From Piezodorus guildinii (taxonomy: Eukaryota; Arthropoda; Insecta; Hemiptera; Pentatomidae): 64,000 bases of DNA. Positions 32,291-43,284 of the stretch are shown in pieces (the stretch's first letter is position 1; the number at the start of each line of letters is the position of its first letter). The notes under the pieces are model-generated. The model saw nothing but the letters and a program-made list of their open reading frames with translations. It did not search any database and had not been told where the DNA came from. The stretch covers positions 110,661,563 to 110,725,562 of the forward strand of contig CM041297.1 in NCBI GenBank assembly GCA_023052935.1. The letters are read 5' to 3'. The translations under genes and the position numbers were made by a program.

Positions 32291-32503
32291 ATGGAGCTTC
32301 TGCTCCTCAACTCCTTGCTCATGTTTGACCTGGTCTTCATGTTCTTCCTCTTCCTGGTGGGAGTGTCCTGCGTCCTCTACTACGTGCCCCCGCGGGCCCC
32401 CGCCCCCCCTCAGCTGCCGCCTCCACCACCGCCCGCCAGGCACCACACCTTCCACTACGTCCTCTGCTGCCCGAGGCCCGGGGCCCAGCCTCAGCTTGTC
32501 TGA
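32291..32503 (+). CDS. Candidate host gene: 70-aa single-pass membrane protein with proline-rich tail
   Basis: Not recognised as a named family. An isolated GC-rich island (about 32,230-32,505) in AT-rich DNA holds a frame beginning MELLLLNSLLMFDLVFMFF. By hand count about 60 of 69 sense codons end in G or C, a strong coding signature absent from the other two frames' composition. Residues ~8-31 form one hydrophobic segment (DLVFMFFLFLVGVSCVLYYV). It is followed by a proline-rich stretch (PPRAPAPPQLPPPPPPAR, with SH3- or WW-ligand character) and a short His/Cys-containing end (HHTFHYVLCCPRPG). The ATG has G at -3 and G at +4, a good initiation context. The stop TGA is followed after two bases by a consensus donor, GTAAGTAT. 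It could be a complete small protein or the end of a longer one if an upstream exon joins in frame. Function unknown. Confidence 0.6.
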   Translation: MELLLLNSLLMFDLVFMFFLFLVGVSCVLYYVPPRAPAPPQLPPPPPPARHHTFHYVLCCPRPGAQPQLV

Positions 32504-32505
32504 AC

Positions 32506-32513
32506 GTAAGTAT
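32506..32513 (+). promoter_or_regulatory. Consensus 5' splice donor (GTAAGTAT) after the candidate exon
   Basis: AAC followed by GTAAGTAT is a near-perfect metazoan donor and lies exactly where GC content drops. It implies an intron in the 3' UTR, or an alternative frame continuing downstream. No strong polypyrimidine acceptor precedes the island; AG at 32,244-32,245 and 32,255-32,256 are weak candidates, so it may be a first exon. Confidence 0.5.
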
Positions 32514-32640
32514 CCTGTGTTCTCAGGGTAGTGCATCCTATAGGAGCATGCTAGCTAGTGGCCTTCTTTACTGTATAGTTTTAAAATTGGTACAGAACTG
32601 ATATTGTCATAAAAGAGTTTATTCAGAAAAGAAGGTATAG
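32514..32640. other. Presumed start of intron after the candidate exon
   Basis: AT-rich sequence after the donor, up to the J6 insertion. Confidence 0.35.
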
Positions 32641-32648
32641 AAAGCAAT

Positions 32649-33876
32649 TTTTTTTTCTTAATTATCGCTTTATTGATAAATAATACAATCTGCCACTATC
32701 TTGGGCAATAAGTATTAGTGCTAAAAGAAGTCAATGATTCCATATGTACAAAGTAAAATAAAATAAGTTAACCTAAATAACATATGAAAAAATAAAATAA
32801 TTATAATCTTGATCATATTCATACCTACATACAATATTTACATACTGCCCCTGGGAACTCCGAATCGAACCTTTGCATCCAGAAATGGATGCCGAGTCAC
32901 AATGTCAGGAGATCCCAGCGCCTCTCAGTCAGCCGCTTCACCAATATAGCCAGTGGAGACTGAGTAAGGACACTATAGCCACACACTCTTAGGCATGAGT
33001 GGAGAAGTTGGCCATTGTCAGCACTCCAGTTGTTTATTTATAAGAGATCTCTCGGCCATTGCTGCCTCAACCTACGAGGCGGGCTGCAAGGATGGTTGGC
33101 ACTAGATAGGATTTGTGCTAGAGGGTATTAGGAAGAAGAGTAATTTTCTAGTGGAAGGTTGAGACTTTGGATGAGATGAGATCAAGGACATAAGGGATCT
33201 TGAGGTCATTATGGAAGGTCTTGTTTGTAACATCGGATTGGCTATTGTTATAAGGACTTTGAACTGAAAGGATTGGATACGTTTGATGTTCGAAAATTTA
33301 GTAGTTCCCATAGTTCAATTCCGTAGGTACACATAGGTTTGAGAATTGTCTTGTAAATTAATAGTTTGTTTCCAACGGAAAGTTGTGATGTTCTGTTCCG
33401 TAGTCTATATTACTGTCCGTATCTTCTGTTGAGCTCTCGTCTTTTAAGTCGAGTATGTAGGTCTCAGGTCAGTATTTTGTCTAGTACGAGTAGGACACCC
33501 ATATACCGGACTGTGTCGGAACAGGGAAGTGGTATAGAGTTAAAATAAACTTGTGGACAGGATTTGCGTCGGAGGATGAGGTGATGTGCTTACTTTTGGA
33601 TTGATTGGCTTTGATACGCCAATTGTCGCACCAATGTTCAGTCAAGGAGAGGTGTCCTTGTAGATGGGAAGATACCAGTTCTGGGCCTGAATGGGTTGAC
33701 AGAATGACAGTATCATCGGCAAAAGATGATAAGAAAGTATCAGGATCTAAAGGTATATCAGCTGTAAACAAGACATAGAGGACGCTTCCTTGAGGTACTC
33801 CGGTCTTGATTGGGTAACAAGTAGAGAACTCTAAACCACAGCGGACTCTGAAGAATCAATTAGAGCGGTAAGTAAC
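32649..33876 (-). mobile_element. Jockey copy J6, 5'-truncated, minus strand
   Basis: Flanked by an 8-bp TSD AAAGCAAT (32,641-32,648 and 33,877-33,884). The poly(A) tail and 3' UTR match J1 (TACAATCTGCCAC and TTCCATATGTACA on the plus strand), followed by the ORF2 C-terminal third. It belongs to the J1 subfamily. Confidence 0.88.
33050..33870 (-). pseudogene. J6 ORF2 C-terminal fragment, degenerate
   Basis: The minus strand reads FRVRCGLEFSTCYPIKTGVP then QGSVLYVLFTADIPLDPD, SFADDTVIL (FADD at 33,712-33,723) and NWRIKANQSKSKHI, then breaks into other frames. Later pieces include GTTKFSNIKRIQSFQFKVL. Three residues of the GSVLGP motif are lost. Several frameshifts and stops make it non-functional. 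Confidence 0.82.
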
Positions 33877-33884
33877 AAAGCAAT

Positions 33885-34368
33885 ATTAGGTACCATATGA
33901 CCATCTTTTATTTGATAAACGGGACAGTTTATAGGCACAAACTGATCGCTTCAGTCCTTATTAACTTGCAAGGTGACTATTCCAAATGTGTCTCACCGAC
34001 TCCGATGAAATTTGTTTAGGTAACACTATACATTAAACCATTAGACTCTCCCAAATATTATTGGACAACGCTCGTCCGGAGTCGCGTAAAAAAAAAAAAA
34101 AAATCATTTAATATCTCTTGTGCCAAAATTACGGAATAATCAAAGAAATAAGCCATTAAAAATATTTAGGTTTTATGCTTGGTAATAAATAACCCAAAAA
34201 ATATTAATAATCTCTTCAAAACAGTACTTTTAGGTTGGTTCTTAAGTAGAACAGTGTGTTTGTGATAAACTGTACTCAGATTAAGATTCTTTTTTAGGAG
34301 TGAGAGACGCAGTTTGAAATAGGGAAATTTTGACACCAAACTTATTTTTATACTTTGACTATAACCAG

Positions 34369-34412
<44 letters not shown>

Positions 34413-36035
34413 CGCGCACAAACTTTCCTATATTTTTTTTTTTTTGCGACTCCTGGGTAGCGTTGACCCTTAATATCTTGCAAAGTCAGCGAATGAGAAA
34501 ATTAGAAATAGAATAGCTTTAAGCGTTCTTCATAATTTTTTTAAAACTCTAGTAAATAATTCATTTTAATTTTTATTTATTTCATAAAATTATCATTATT
34601 ATTATGTAGTTTTTAGTTAAAATAAGTAAATGGAAATAAGTTTACTAAGCGTTGCATACATAAGAAACAAAACTAACCTAATAAAACTCATTGAAGAAAA
34701 GACAAGAAACAAATTACAGAAATTTATGTTCCATTAAAGGTAGAAATAAATTAGATCAACAATAAAGGTTAAAGATAGGCTATAGTCACGTAAACGAAGT
34801 CCAGTTGAGAATTGAAGAAATCAACCGCAGGACGGCTCTTCCAAGTTCAAAGGGGAACAATGAGAAGAAGAACGCAGCTAGTAAAAAAAAAAAAAAAAAA
34901 ATGAACGTTTGCAAACGTTCAAAGTTCGTTGTATAAACCATTTGGGTCTACATCCGACACAGCCTCACTGCTCAGACGCTATTATATCTCAACTCACGAG
35001 TCGTATCGGGTACAATATAAAACAATTGAAATACGATTGTCTATAATGTATTTTTCTTCTACTTTTTTCACATTTGTGGTGAATACTTTTAATTCAATTT
35101 AAAATAACTATTTTTAAACAAATATAACATAAAGATAAACACTAAAAATAATTTTTATGATAAATATCATAAAAATTATGGAGTTTTTTATTTTAAATTA
35201 AGCAACTATAGAAAACTTTATCAGACCATGACACTTGCACAATCTATAAATTTTGTAAAAATAATCCTTATGAATTATAAATTACAATATTAAATAACCC
35301 CCATGAAAATATGTTTATAAAAAGTACAAGTATAAAGCCTAAAGCTAATTTAACTTTATAATTAGTGACCCAAGTTATTATTTTATGTCTAGAGAGTAAG
35401 TGTTGTTTTTTTCTTTCGAGTTTATAAAGTCTTAGTTTGATTTAAATCAGGAACAGGTTAAACTTATAATTTATAATGCCAAGTCTTTCTAGTGATTTTT
35501 TTGTTTAAAGTATATGGTAATTGATTTCAATGATTTCATATATTTGGTAAAAAATTAGGTATACCTAAAATATGGTTACAGACAAAAAGAAAAATTTACA
35601 ACAGTAAAGAGTTTTGTTAGTTACAAGGTTTTACGTTTGGTTATTAGTAGTTACAAAGATTAAATACATATTACATTTTTATAAAACAAATTTCTTAAAT
35701 ATTTAACATTAACCTAAGAATGCAGTTTATGTTAAACATTAATTCAATTAGTACTGTAGAAACTGAATGCCCCAGTTACGAAATCTACTATAAAAAATAA
35801 ATGAATAAGGGAACATACTGTATGACCATTTAGTAATTTTCTATCCTTATTTTCGTATTAAAAATGATTTACATGCAGACAGACCTGTAAAAAGTATATT
35901 AGATTTAAAGAAACAAAATGAATCTTGTGATGTTGGTATTCATACTGATTTATATTTCACACTAAAAATAGGCATTTAATCGTTAACAAGTAATGCTTGG
36001 TTTTTTAATTCTGAAAATAATGATTGTTCATTTAT
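33885..36035. other. AT-rich spacer with a 37-A tract
   Basis: No gene supported. A pure A tract at 34,374-34,410 looks like a retroposition tail, but I cannot identify the body before it. A shorter A run is at 34,884-34,902. Confidence 0.4.
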
Positions 36036-36039
36036 ATTT

Positions 36040-36155
36040 ACAATTGGCTGACCCGATGGCCTGTCTTATCTATGTCTTAATACAAAAAAAGATTCGGCGA
36101 AATAGGTCAAGCCGTTCCACGGGAAAAGGGGATACATTTTTATGTAGATAGATTA
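36040..36155 (+). repeat. GCTGACCCG repeat (family D), short copy
   Basis: Begins TTGGCTGACCCGATGGCC and ends with an AGGTCAAGCCGTTCCACGGG-type block. The same start and end words frame the longer copy at 58.3-59.1 kb (GCTGACCCGGCAAGCG and GGTCGAGCCGTTTTAGAG). Class uncertain. Confidence 0.5.
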
Positions 36156-36287
36156 GGAGAATTCTTATCACGAAGACTACAATGGGACGAGTTGTTGCCT
36201 TGAACATAAAAGATGCCCCACTGTTGATTGGAAGGTTACGTTTTTATGCTGTCACAAAAAAGAACTAAATCGTTATAGGGCGAATAG

Positions 36288-36485
36288 GTGTTTTTACACT
36301 ATGTCTAATCAGACGATGCTGCAGTGGGAGCCTTAAATTTTCCTATCCAGGTTTAATTAGTATAAAAAACTTTAACGAGTACCTGACATCGCCCAGACTC
36401 GGGACCACCTTTTTACGTCCCCTCCGAAGGACGGCAGAACTAAGAATTTTTTTTTTCACTCCCATTTAAAAATCCTATGGCAATT
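36288..36485 (-). mobile_element. SINE-A copy 3, minus strand, headless
   Basis: Blocks TAATCAGACGATGCTGCAGT, TATCCAGGTTTAATTAG, TTTAACGAGTACCTGACATC, CAGACTCGGGACCACC, TTTTTACGTCCCCTCCGAAG and ACTCCCATTTAAAAATCC match the 57-kb copy in order. Confidence 0.7.
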
Positions 36486-36739
36486 TATCAAATGTGTTTA
36501 TATTCTAATCTACTTTTAAACAATATTTATGTATAGAGACTGTTAAATAAATTAATTTCAAGCTTTTAATTTAGTTTTCTCATATTAATTTTTTTTTTTT
36601 TTTGGGAGAGAAAGTTAATTCCAACTATTTTCTTTATCAAAATCTGTTAAATTATGAGGTTCTGACTAATTATAAACCAATTTTATGTGGCTACATGAAG
36701 AAATACTATGAAAAAAATTAATTTGTTGAAAACTAAAGC

Positions 36740-37215
36740 AAAACAGCTTAAAAACAGACTATTAGGTGAAAATTATTGATCTATGATGAAAACTATTTTG
36801 ACCTCCTACAGTTCAAATCCTCTATCCATCCTCGTTGTAAACGCTCCAGGCCTTCAGATTTATACAGTGCGGCCCACCGAACTGCGCATTTCGACAGATC
36901 CTTTCTCATTCGATCCACAATCCTATGGAATTCCATTCCTCCTTCCATCCGTCACTCCAATTCTCTTTCTACCTTCAAATCCCGCATATTTAATCACTTA
37001 ACAAAGGCACAATAAAATTGTAAATAAGCTTTTTTATTTATTTTATTTTTTGTTGTTGTTTTCTTCTCATTTAAATTTGCTATTATATATAAGTAATTAT
37101 TAACTTGTTTATACGTATTTAATATTTTCTAAGACTCCAAAACAGGTTTTGTATATTCTGTATACTTTATTCTAAAGGGACATGTCCCAGAATAATAAAG
37201 AATTTATTTAAAAAA
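36740..37215 (+). mobile_element. Hairpin-tailed LINE LH2, 5'-truncated, plus strand
   Basis: ORF2 C-terminus plus ~200-bp 3' UTR ending TCTAAAGGGACATGTCCCAG, AATAATAAAG and an A-rich tail. GGGACATGTCCC is a perfect palindrome and recurs with changes in LH1, LH3, LH4, LH5 and LH6. Confidence 0.8.
36776..37015 (+). pseudogene. LH2 ORF2 C-terminal fragment, open
   Basis: Open frame reading ...NYFDLLQFKSSIHPRCKRS..., DLYSAAHRTAHFDRSFLIRS, TILWNSIPPSIRHS, STFKSRIFNHL and stop. The pattern 'R(T/S)xxFxxSFxxRxxxLWNxLPxxIR...FKxxL' closes the ORF2 of many Jockey/CR1-type LINEs. Only the last ~80 residues remain; no RT domain is present. Confidence 0.72.
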
Positions 37216-37404
37216 AAAAATAATAATAATAGCGATGATTCAAATTGTGATGATGCAGAAATCAATAATTAATATTAACATATTTCGGAAGTTAGTTGCT
37301 TCTGATGTATTTGAGGTAATACAGTACTTTATTTTGGAAAATAAAAGACATTAGAAATATATTACCAGATCTGTGATAGTATATTTGCCCATCGAAATGT
37401 TTGG

Positions 37405-37895
37405 AAAGAAAAGAAGCTCCATATATAGACGGCAGTCAACTTTCCAACGCTTTCGTATGGGAGTGAAAGCTGGGTCATGCTTGACAAGCAAATCAGGTAT
37501 GATAAAATGAGATACCTTCGCAATTTTAATCGGCAAAACAAAAAGGGACCCAGGTTAAGTTAGCGGAATACCAGCATAAGGGAGCCGAACTGAAGACCCC
37601 CATTGAAAAAATACTGCTCAAGCGATTTGGTCATTTCGCTAGGATGAAAGAGGAAGGGCACCCCAGAAAAGTATGAAAAGTATTGGAAGAGGCAGAAGGC
37701 CTCCTGGTCGCCCGTGAATCCTCTATGAGGATTATATCTAGAGAAGAGGAAAACGTTGGCTCAAATCAAAAGGACTTGTCAAGACCGAGAAGGCCCCTCA
37801 AACGCCAAGTGGCACTAAAGTGGGAGCAAAAGAAGATGTTAGAAACTGAAAGGGAAAGTTATCTTACAGAATTTAATTCTGAAGAAGAGTCTGTA
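37405..37895 (+). pseudogene. RTE-like ORF2 C-terminal relic
   Basis: Frame-shifted pieces read LSYGSESWVMLDKQ, then ..REPNxRPPLKK or ELKTPIEKILLKRFGHFARM KEEGHP in the neighbouring frame, then EEAEGLL..RPRRPLKR. The order ESW, RFGHxxRMxxExxPR, GRPRRxxx is the LINE ORF2 C-terminal signature also seen at 13.7, 43.3, 44.2 and 52 kb. Multiple breaks; inactive. Confidence 0.6.
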
Positions 37896-38807
37896 TAATA
37901 TTGTTGTTATATTATCTATATATAATTTTTCAAAATCTATGATTACTTATTTATTTTTAACTTAATCGTCCTCTGTAACAATATCAAAGAAGTCATACTT
38001 GAATGGCGTGTAAAGGTTATGTGGGCACTCCTTTCTTTTTTTTTATTTGTAAAAAATGAACGGTCAATGAACTCTTCTTATAATTAGATGAGCTTGAAAA
38101 GTCCTAAAAACGAAGTTCGAATCGGAAATGGCTTTACGATTCTCCGTCGCCATTTTATCGCACCCTAACCAGAGCTCCGATAATCTCAAGGCCAGGATTG
38201 AACTGCTTAATGCACCGAGTTTATACTCAAGCGATATTAAATTTAATTTCCTCTTGCGCTTCATTAGTTTCACTGAAGGAAATGGGTTTCGTTTGGCGTC
38301 TGTTTATTGTTTTCTCTTCGGTCCAACTTGAAATTCGTCCACTGAATTCTCTGATTGAATTTTAAGTTTTGAACTTAATAATAAGATATTTCTCTTCAGA
38401 AATGTTTTTGTCGGGATCTGCGTATTCAGTTTATTTCCTATTGATTTATAAAATGCTGAACTTTTGAGTATAGTTTGGGTTTCTCATGGATTAGAGATCG
38501 ATGGTGGAAGGAACTATGTTGTTATTAAAGTCTTCCTTACCTTCTCCAAACACACTGTGTCATCTTAATAACTGGAACATAGGTTACCAGGATATAAGTG
38601 TTCTTGGTTTAATTTCTAGTTTTTTAAACTTCATAGTTATAGTAAAATAGCGGTTTATACTTTTATTGAAAAATGTTTATTGAAAAGAGCCGCGAGCTAA
38701 CTAATTTAGTAACTGAATGATAACACGCATTTTCCACCTTTAACCGGGACTTTATTTCTTCCTGGATTTCATTTTTACTTGTTATCATTGAACCTAAATA
38801 ATTGAAT
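37896..38807. other. Spacer, nothing recognised
   Basis: The stretch 38,095-38,340 has opposing open frames but no convincing codon signature or family. Confidence 0.4.
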
Positions 38808-38945
38808 TTAATGCTACAATGGGAGTCGTAAATTTTGTCATTTCAGGTTTTATTTAACGGGGATTTTTAAAGAGTACCTTACATCCGACAGGCTTGGGAC
38901 AACAGTTATACGTCCCTTCCGAAGAACCGCATGACTAAGGAAATA
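38808..38945 (-). mobile_element. SINE-A copy 4, minus strand, truncated
   Basis: AATGCTACAATGGGAGTCGT, TTTTTAAAGAGTACCTTACATC, CAGGCTTGGGACAACAG and TACGTCCCTTCCGAAGAACC match the other SINE-A copies. Head and tail are missing. Confidence 0.6.
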
Positions 38946-40571
38946 TCTTAACTAATAAAGGTCTACTTAGTTGCTATTATTGCAATTTGAAACTTATCTT
39001 TGTATTTTGTATATCGAATCAATGAACACCGGAATTAATGAAAAAATGAATCATATGATTCGAATTCTTGTATTTATTTAAAGAGAGTTTAAACTACTGC
39101 TTGTAATTTTGATGAATGATGTTTGTTATATCATTGTCATTATTTTCTTGACCTTATTACCACAAAAATTCCAAATTGATCTGAAACGTTTGCAAATTCA
39201 GGAAGATAAGTATAAAAGGAAGTATCTAGTATCATGATGATATAAGCATCGAAAATATAGTTATGTGTAACGTAAAATTTACTTACGAGTTAGGTGTAAT
39301 ATTATACTCAATCTATGGGGATTCAGCATTTAAATATTTAACTGTTTTCTTATACTTGTTATTTGAAAACTTTAAATCCCTGACATCTAAAGGTATCTTG
39401 TTATATACGAATAGGATGATAATTTTCTTTTAAAGTTATTTGTTGGTTTATTATGTCTCCATTTTTTTCTTCTTTCTTCATCGCACTGTTCGTTACTGTC
39501 CTTTCTGCTTTCTCACCTAAATTGCCCTAAATTGGTTTATTTTGCTTATGCTTCATTTCTGAATCCGCGTTCATTATGAACAACATTGACCTAGGTTTTG
39601 TAATTTAGCATTCAAAGATAAAAACATCATGCAAAAAGGAGTATGGCGTATTCCGTTAGGTTATTTTAAGGGACATAAACGTTATGAACTGAGTGAACTT
39701 GATGAAGTTCATAAAACATATTCATATGTGCTATTAGTCAATTTTATTTTAAAGTTTTTTTTGTTTTTTTTTTAAATTTCACTTTTATTGATATTGTTTT
39801 ATTGTATACAATATACAACCGTTTGAATTTTATTGATGAAGAATTTTGTTTTAAGATATAGTCTAAAGCATGTCAGATATTCGTTTGTCTACCATGGCTT
39901 TTTCTACACAGTTTATTTTGTTTTTTTATTTCTTTAACTAGAATCTTATTGTTCTAATAGTATTATTACTATATACTTCACAATCACTCAATAAAATAAT
40001 TGTGTTTATGGAAAGTCTATTCATTGTTCCAAGAGGATTTAACTTTTAAATTTTGAGAGAAATAAAAAAGCGATCCTGCAGAGAACATGACACATGCAGA
40101 TTGGATCTGCCCCCGCTGTCATTCACACATTAGGAGGATCCAAAATGGAAAGCATTTTTTTCTCACAATTCTAGTTATGAACTATGCCGCATTCTTTTGG
40201 AAATCAAAATTCATTTAATATCTGTTGAATATAGATATGCCAATAGAGCGTTGATGGTCAGATTCGAGACTTCAGTAATAGTATAGATAATATTTGAAAC
40301 GTCTCGCTGATTCTTTCGTGTGTTTTGTATTGAGTTTATTACCTTTTATAAATAGGATATAAATTCTAAAATATTAAATATCGTTTATTTTGAGGCTGGG
40401 ATTTTTGGAATTGGAAAAAAAAAAAAAAAAAGAATATCTCATACCAGCATGACTCTCCATTTTCATGTGTTGCTAAATAAAAAAAAGATAAAAAAAAGGT
40501 ATTCTTGTCAAATATTAAATTTTGACTTTAAACCTCTCAAAAATGACCAAACTATATTTAATGAAAGTAGT

Positions 40572-40573
<2 letters not shown>
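38946..40573. other. AT-rich spacer, nothing recognised
   Basis: No gene or repeat that I can support. Confidence 0.4.
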
Positions 40574-40632
<59 letters not shown>

Positions 40633-41720
40633 AGAAAGTAATTTTGTTCTGGGACTGGGTTCTTTAGGAATAACAGGTACAAATTTTATAATATACATGT
40701 CTGGCCAACAGACAAAATGAACATAATTAACTAATATTTAAAATTATAAATGAATATTACACAAAATAAATAATAATAAACAATCGTCAAAAATAATTGT
40801 GCTAAACAAAATGAAAAATAAATGAGTTTAAATATGTAATAAAATGAAGAAAAATAAATATTTACATTATTTTGATCTAATGTAACTTCTAACGTCTTCT
40901 AAGAATAACATAAGCTTTGAAATAATAAAATATCGTTAACTGGCTAAGAATTAATGAAAAATAAAATAATTAGGCATAAATTAAAACCATATACTACAGT
41001 AATATGAAACGAATGCTTCTAATGACAGTATAATTTTTTTTAAATACTGACGAATAAACCAAAAGAAGTCTTCTAGATAAAAAGATTGAATAATCATAAA
41101 TAAATACTTGTGGGAAAAAATAAAAGTCCAATAAAGCGTAACTCCATATTGGTTTTAATAAATAAGTATATACATTAAGTTTCTGTCTGGTGGAAATTTA
41201 GAACGTATATGTAATATTGAATATAATAGTCTAAGTCGAAAGTTTAGCGTTCTACGTTTTGTCTTGACGTTTGGGCCCCATGTCAATCTTTTGTCAAGTA
41301 TTAGTCCTAAGTACGTTACTGTATTTGATTGCGGTAAAGGGTTATTGTCTATGTAAACTGAAGAGCAGATTCCGCGTCTAAGTGTAAATGTAATATGTAG
41401 TAACTTGTCATGGTTAATTTTTAACTTCCATTTCTTACACCAGTTTTGTACGTTGTCCAAATGGTGTTGTAATGTCATACTGGTTTGTATAGGGTCTGTG
41501 TTTCTCGTAATAATTGCAGTGTCGTCGGCTTATGTCGCAGTTAAGATGTTTTGGTCTGTTGGTAAGTCATATGTGTATATTAAGTAGAGAAGAGGGGCCA
41601 GGATAGAACCTTGGGGTACATCTGCAGAGATTGGTTTTATTGATGAGGTCTCAGAATCCTGTCGAACAGAGAAGTAACGGTCATAGAGAAAAGATTGTAG
41701 AACTAAATAATATGTGCTTG
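40574..41720 (-). mobile_element. Hairpin-tailed LINE LH3 with 54-nt poly(A), minus strand
   Basis: A pure T tract of 54 bases (40,574-40,627) is the poly(A) tail on the minus strand. The family 3' end follows (AGAATAGAA, then TTCTGGGACTGGGTTCTTTAGG), then a long AT-rich 3' region and RT-coding sequence. It links the hairpin-tailed 3' end to a FADD/YADD-type RT. The 5' limit is approximate. Confidence 0.75.
41155..41700 (-). pseudogene. LH3 ORF2 reverse-transcriptase fragment with stop at the catalytic motif
   Basis: The minus strand reads SFLYDRYFSVRQDSETSSIK, ADVPQGSILAPLLYLIYTYD LP, then ADDTAIITRNT with TAA (41,530-41,532) exactly where the aromatic residue of (F/Y)ADD belongs. It continues NVQNWCKKWKLKINHDK, LLHITFTLRRGICSSVY and TYLGLILDKRLTWGPNVKTK. 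Jockey-like RT of a family distinct from J1-J7. A stop next to the catalytic Asp pair, plus loss of the C-terminal part, makes it inactive. Confidence 0.82.
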
Positions 41721-42289
41721 GAAGTATAGGTTCTTCTAAAGAAGAAAAAATAATGCTTAGCTTTAGAATATGAATTATATATTGAACTTCAACGAAGTGA
41801 CAGTACTCCGTTTCAAATCTTAGAGATGGATAGTATTAAGAATTTAAGAAAAATGGACAGGAAAAATCTAAAAATATTTTATCCAGTCTAATGATGATTG
41901 ACATATCTGAAGAAAAGGGGACTTGGAAAAGCTACTTAAGAAAGAAATTACAGTGGAATTTAGTATTCACTCTTAGTTTTCTTCTGACAGCTTGACTGCT
42001 GCGGGGAAAGGGAGGAAGGAAATGGAATGGAAAAAGGGATAGTAAAACAAAGGTGCACTGGGAATTAGAACTGGTTGGCTATGCTCCTTGAATAGGAAGG
42101 CGAGAAAAAAAAAATGCTTAGCCAACCCTAACTATATATTTCTCTCTAACTTTGTTATTTTTTCTACTCTAAAATAATATCCTAGTGAAAATTGAGTTAT
42201 CCAATATAATGAATAATCTTATTAAAGTCAAAAATCTAATTTTCAATGGTAAAAATTAAGATTAATATTTCAATTCATAGGAAGAATAC
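41721..42289. other. Spacer, nothing recognised
   Basis: No gene or repeat supported. Confidence 0.4.
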
Positions 42290-42375
42290 TCTGGAGCCAG
42301 TCTTAATAGTTTATTTAATTTTGCCAACGTTTCGACCCAATAATGCGTGCCGTCATGAGGTGAAATGAGATGAAT
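42290..42375 (-). repeat. Penelope-like terminal fragment, minus strand
   Basis: The minus strand reads CCTCATGACGGCACGC, then GGGTCGAAACGTTGGC and AAAATTAAATAAACTATTAAG. The same word order (CTGAAGA.., CCGAAACGTCGGCACC, ATTAAATTAAG) is found in the right arm of the foldback at 51.5 kb. The first block differs from the CTGANGA form by one base. Confidence 0.4.
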
Positions 42376-42769
42376 ACAAGTGCCCAGAGATTGAGGGCTG
42401 GAAGTGCCATTTAATCGAATAGCTTTTAGAACAGTTCATCTCTTAAAACTCAATTAGCCTGATGATGTTTTCATCAGTAGTTCTCAACAAGTTGTACGCG
42501 GGCCCCTGGGGGTCCCCAGCCGATGATTATGGGGGTCTATGAGATGTCATTCGGGAATGATTTTAATAATATAATTTTACCTTAAGGTTAAAAAGTTGCG
42601 AAACCTTGGCTTTTAATAAAAATCAGACATATTCTACACAGTTTACATACTGCTACTGATATAATTATATACTACTACGGATATAATAGCTAGTGAATGC
42701 TACTTCACAACCTTGAAATTGGCCATTATATAATATGTAAACAGTTGTATGTGTATAAACAGATCCTAG

Positions 42770-42925
42770 GGTAAGTAGGTACCCGAAATTGAGGAAAACG
42801 TGGTGGCTGAGTGTGATCTCGGGGCCTTTTGACCTCATTGCACGGCCGTTGGCCTAGAAACAGTACTAGTCTCCATATGTACTGAGCCCAAGACCCTTCA
42901 TGGTTGTAGAGGTACAGGTTTTTTT
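42770..42925 (+). mobile_element. SINE-B copy, plus strand, 3' part
   Basis: AGTAGGTACCCGAAATTGAGG, CATTGCACGGCCGTTGGCC, CATATGTACTGAGCCCAAG and ACCCTTCATGGTTGTAGAGG then a T-rich end. It matches the body and tail of the 49.6-kb SINE-B and is very close to the 58.6-kb copy. The tRNA head is absent. Confidence 0.65.
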
Positions 42926-43284
42926 TTTTTGTTAATATGTTTTTTAGTAATATGTTTATATTCAACCTTTAAATTAAATATTTAGTAAGGTAAAATATTA
43001 TAATCAAGAACATTTTATAATTCGTCAAAATATTAAGTCTCACCATCTTGACTATGTTATTGGTTTAGCTCAAAATTGCAAAGTTGTTTCAAAAATTGTT
43101 TCACACACCTGAAATTGCAATTAGGGAATATACATAAACCATCGTTTTTTCAAAATATTTTCACCACAATCGAGAGATAGCGATTATTATACATATTAGG
43201 TTATAAAATAAGTTTGTAACGTATTTATATATTTCAATTTCATCCTCTTAATTTAACGCGTTTATAAAATGATGTTTTTTTTAT
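42926..43284. other. Spacer, nothing recognised
   Basis: AT-rich, no gene supported. Confidence 0.4.

Noticed and set aside
32193..32531. 112-codon plus-strand frame overlapping the candidate exon
   Set aside because: Different frame from the GC3-biased one, low-complexity Ser/Pro/Cys/Trp composition, and it runs through the splice donor.
32165..32536. 123-codon minus-strand frame over the GC-rich island
   Set aside because: Antisense of the proline-rich coding frame; its Gly/Arg/His/Glu-rich sequence is what the complement of GC3-biased codons gives. It has no independent support.
42726..42965. 79-codon minus-strand frame
   Set aside because: Lies across the plus-strand SINE-B copy; non-coding repeat sequence.
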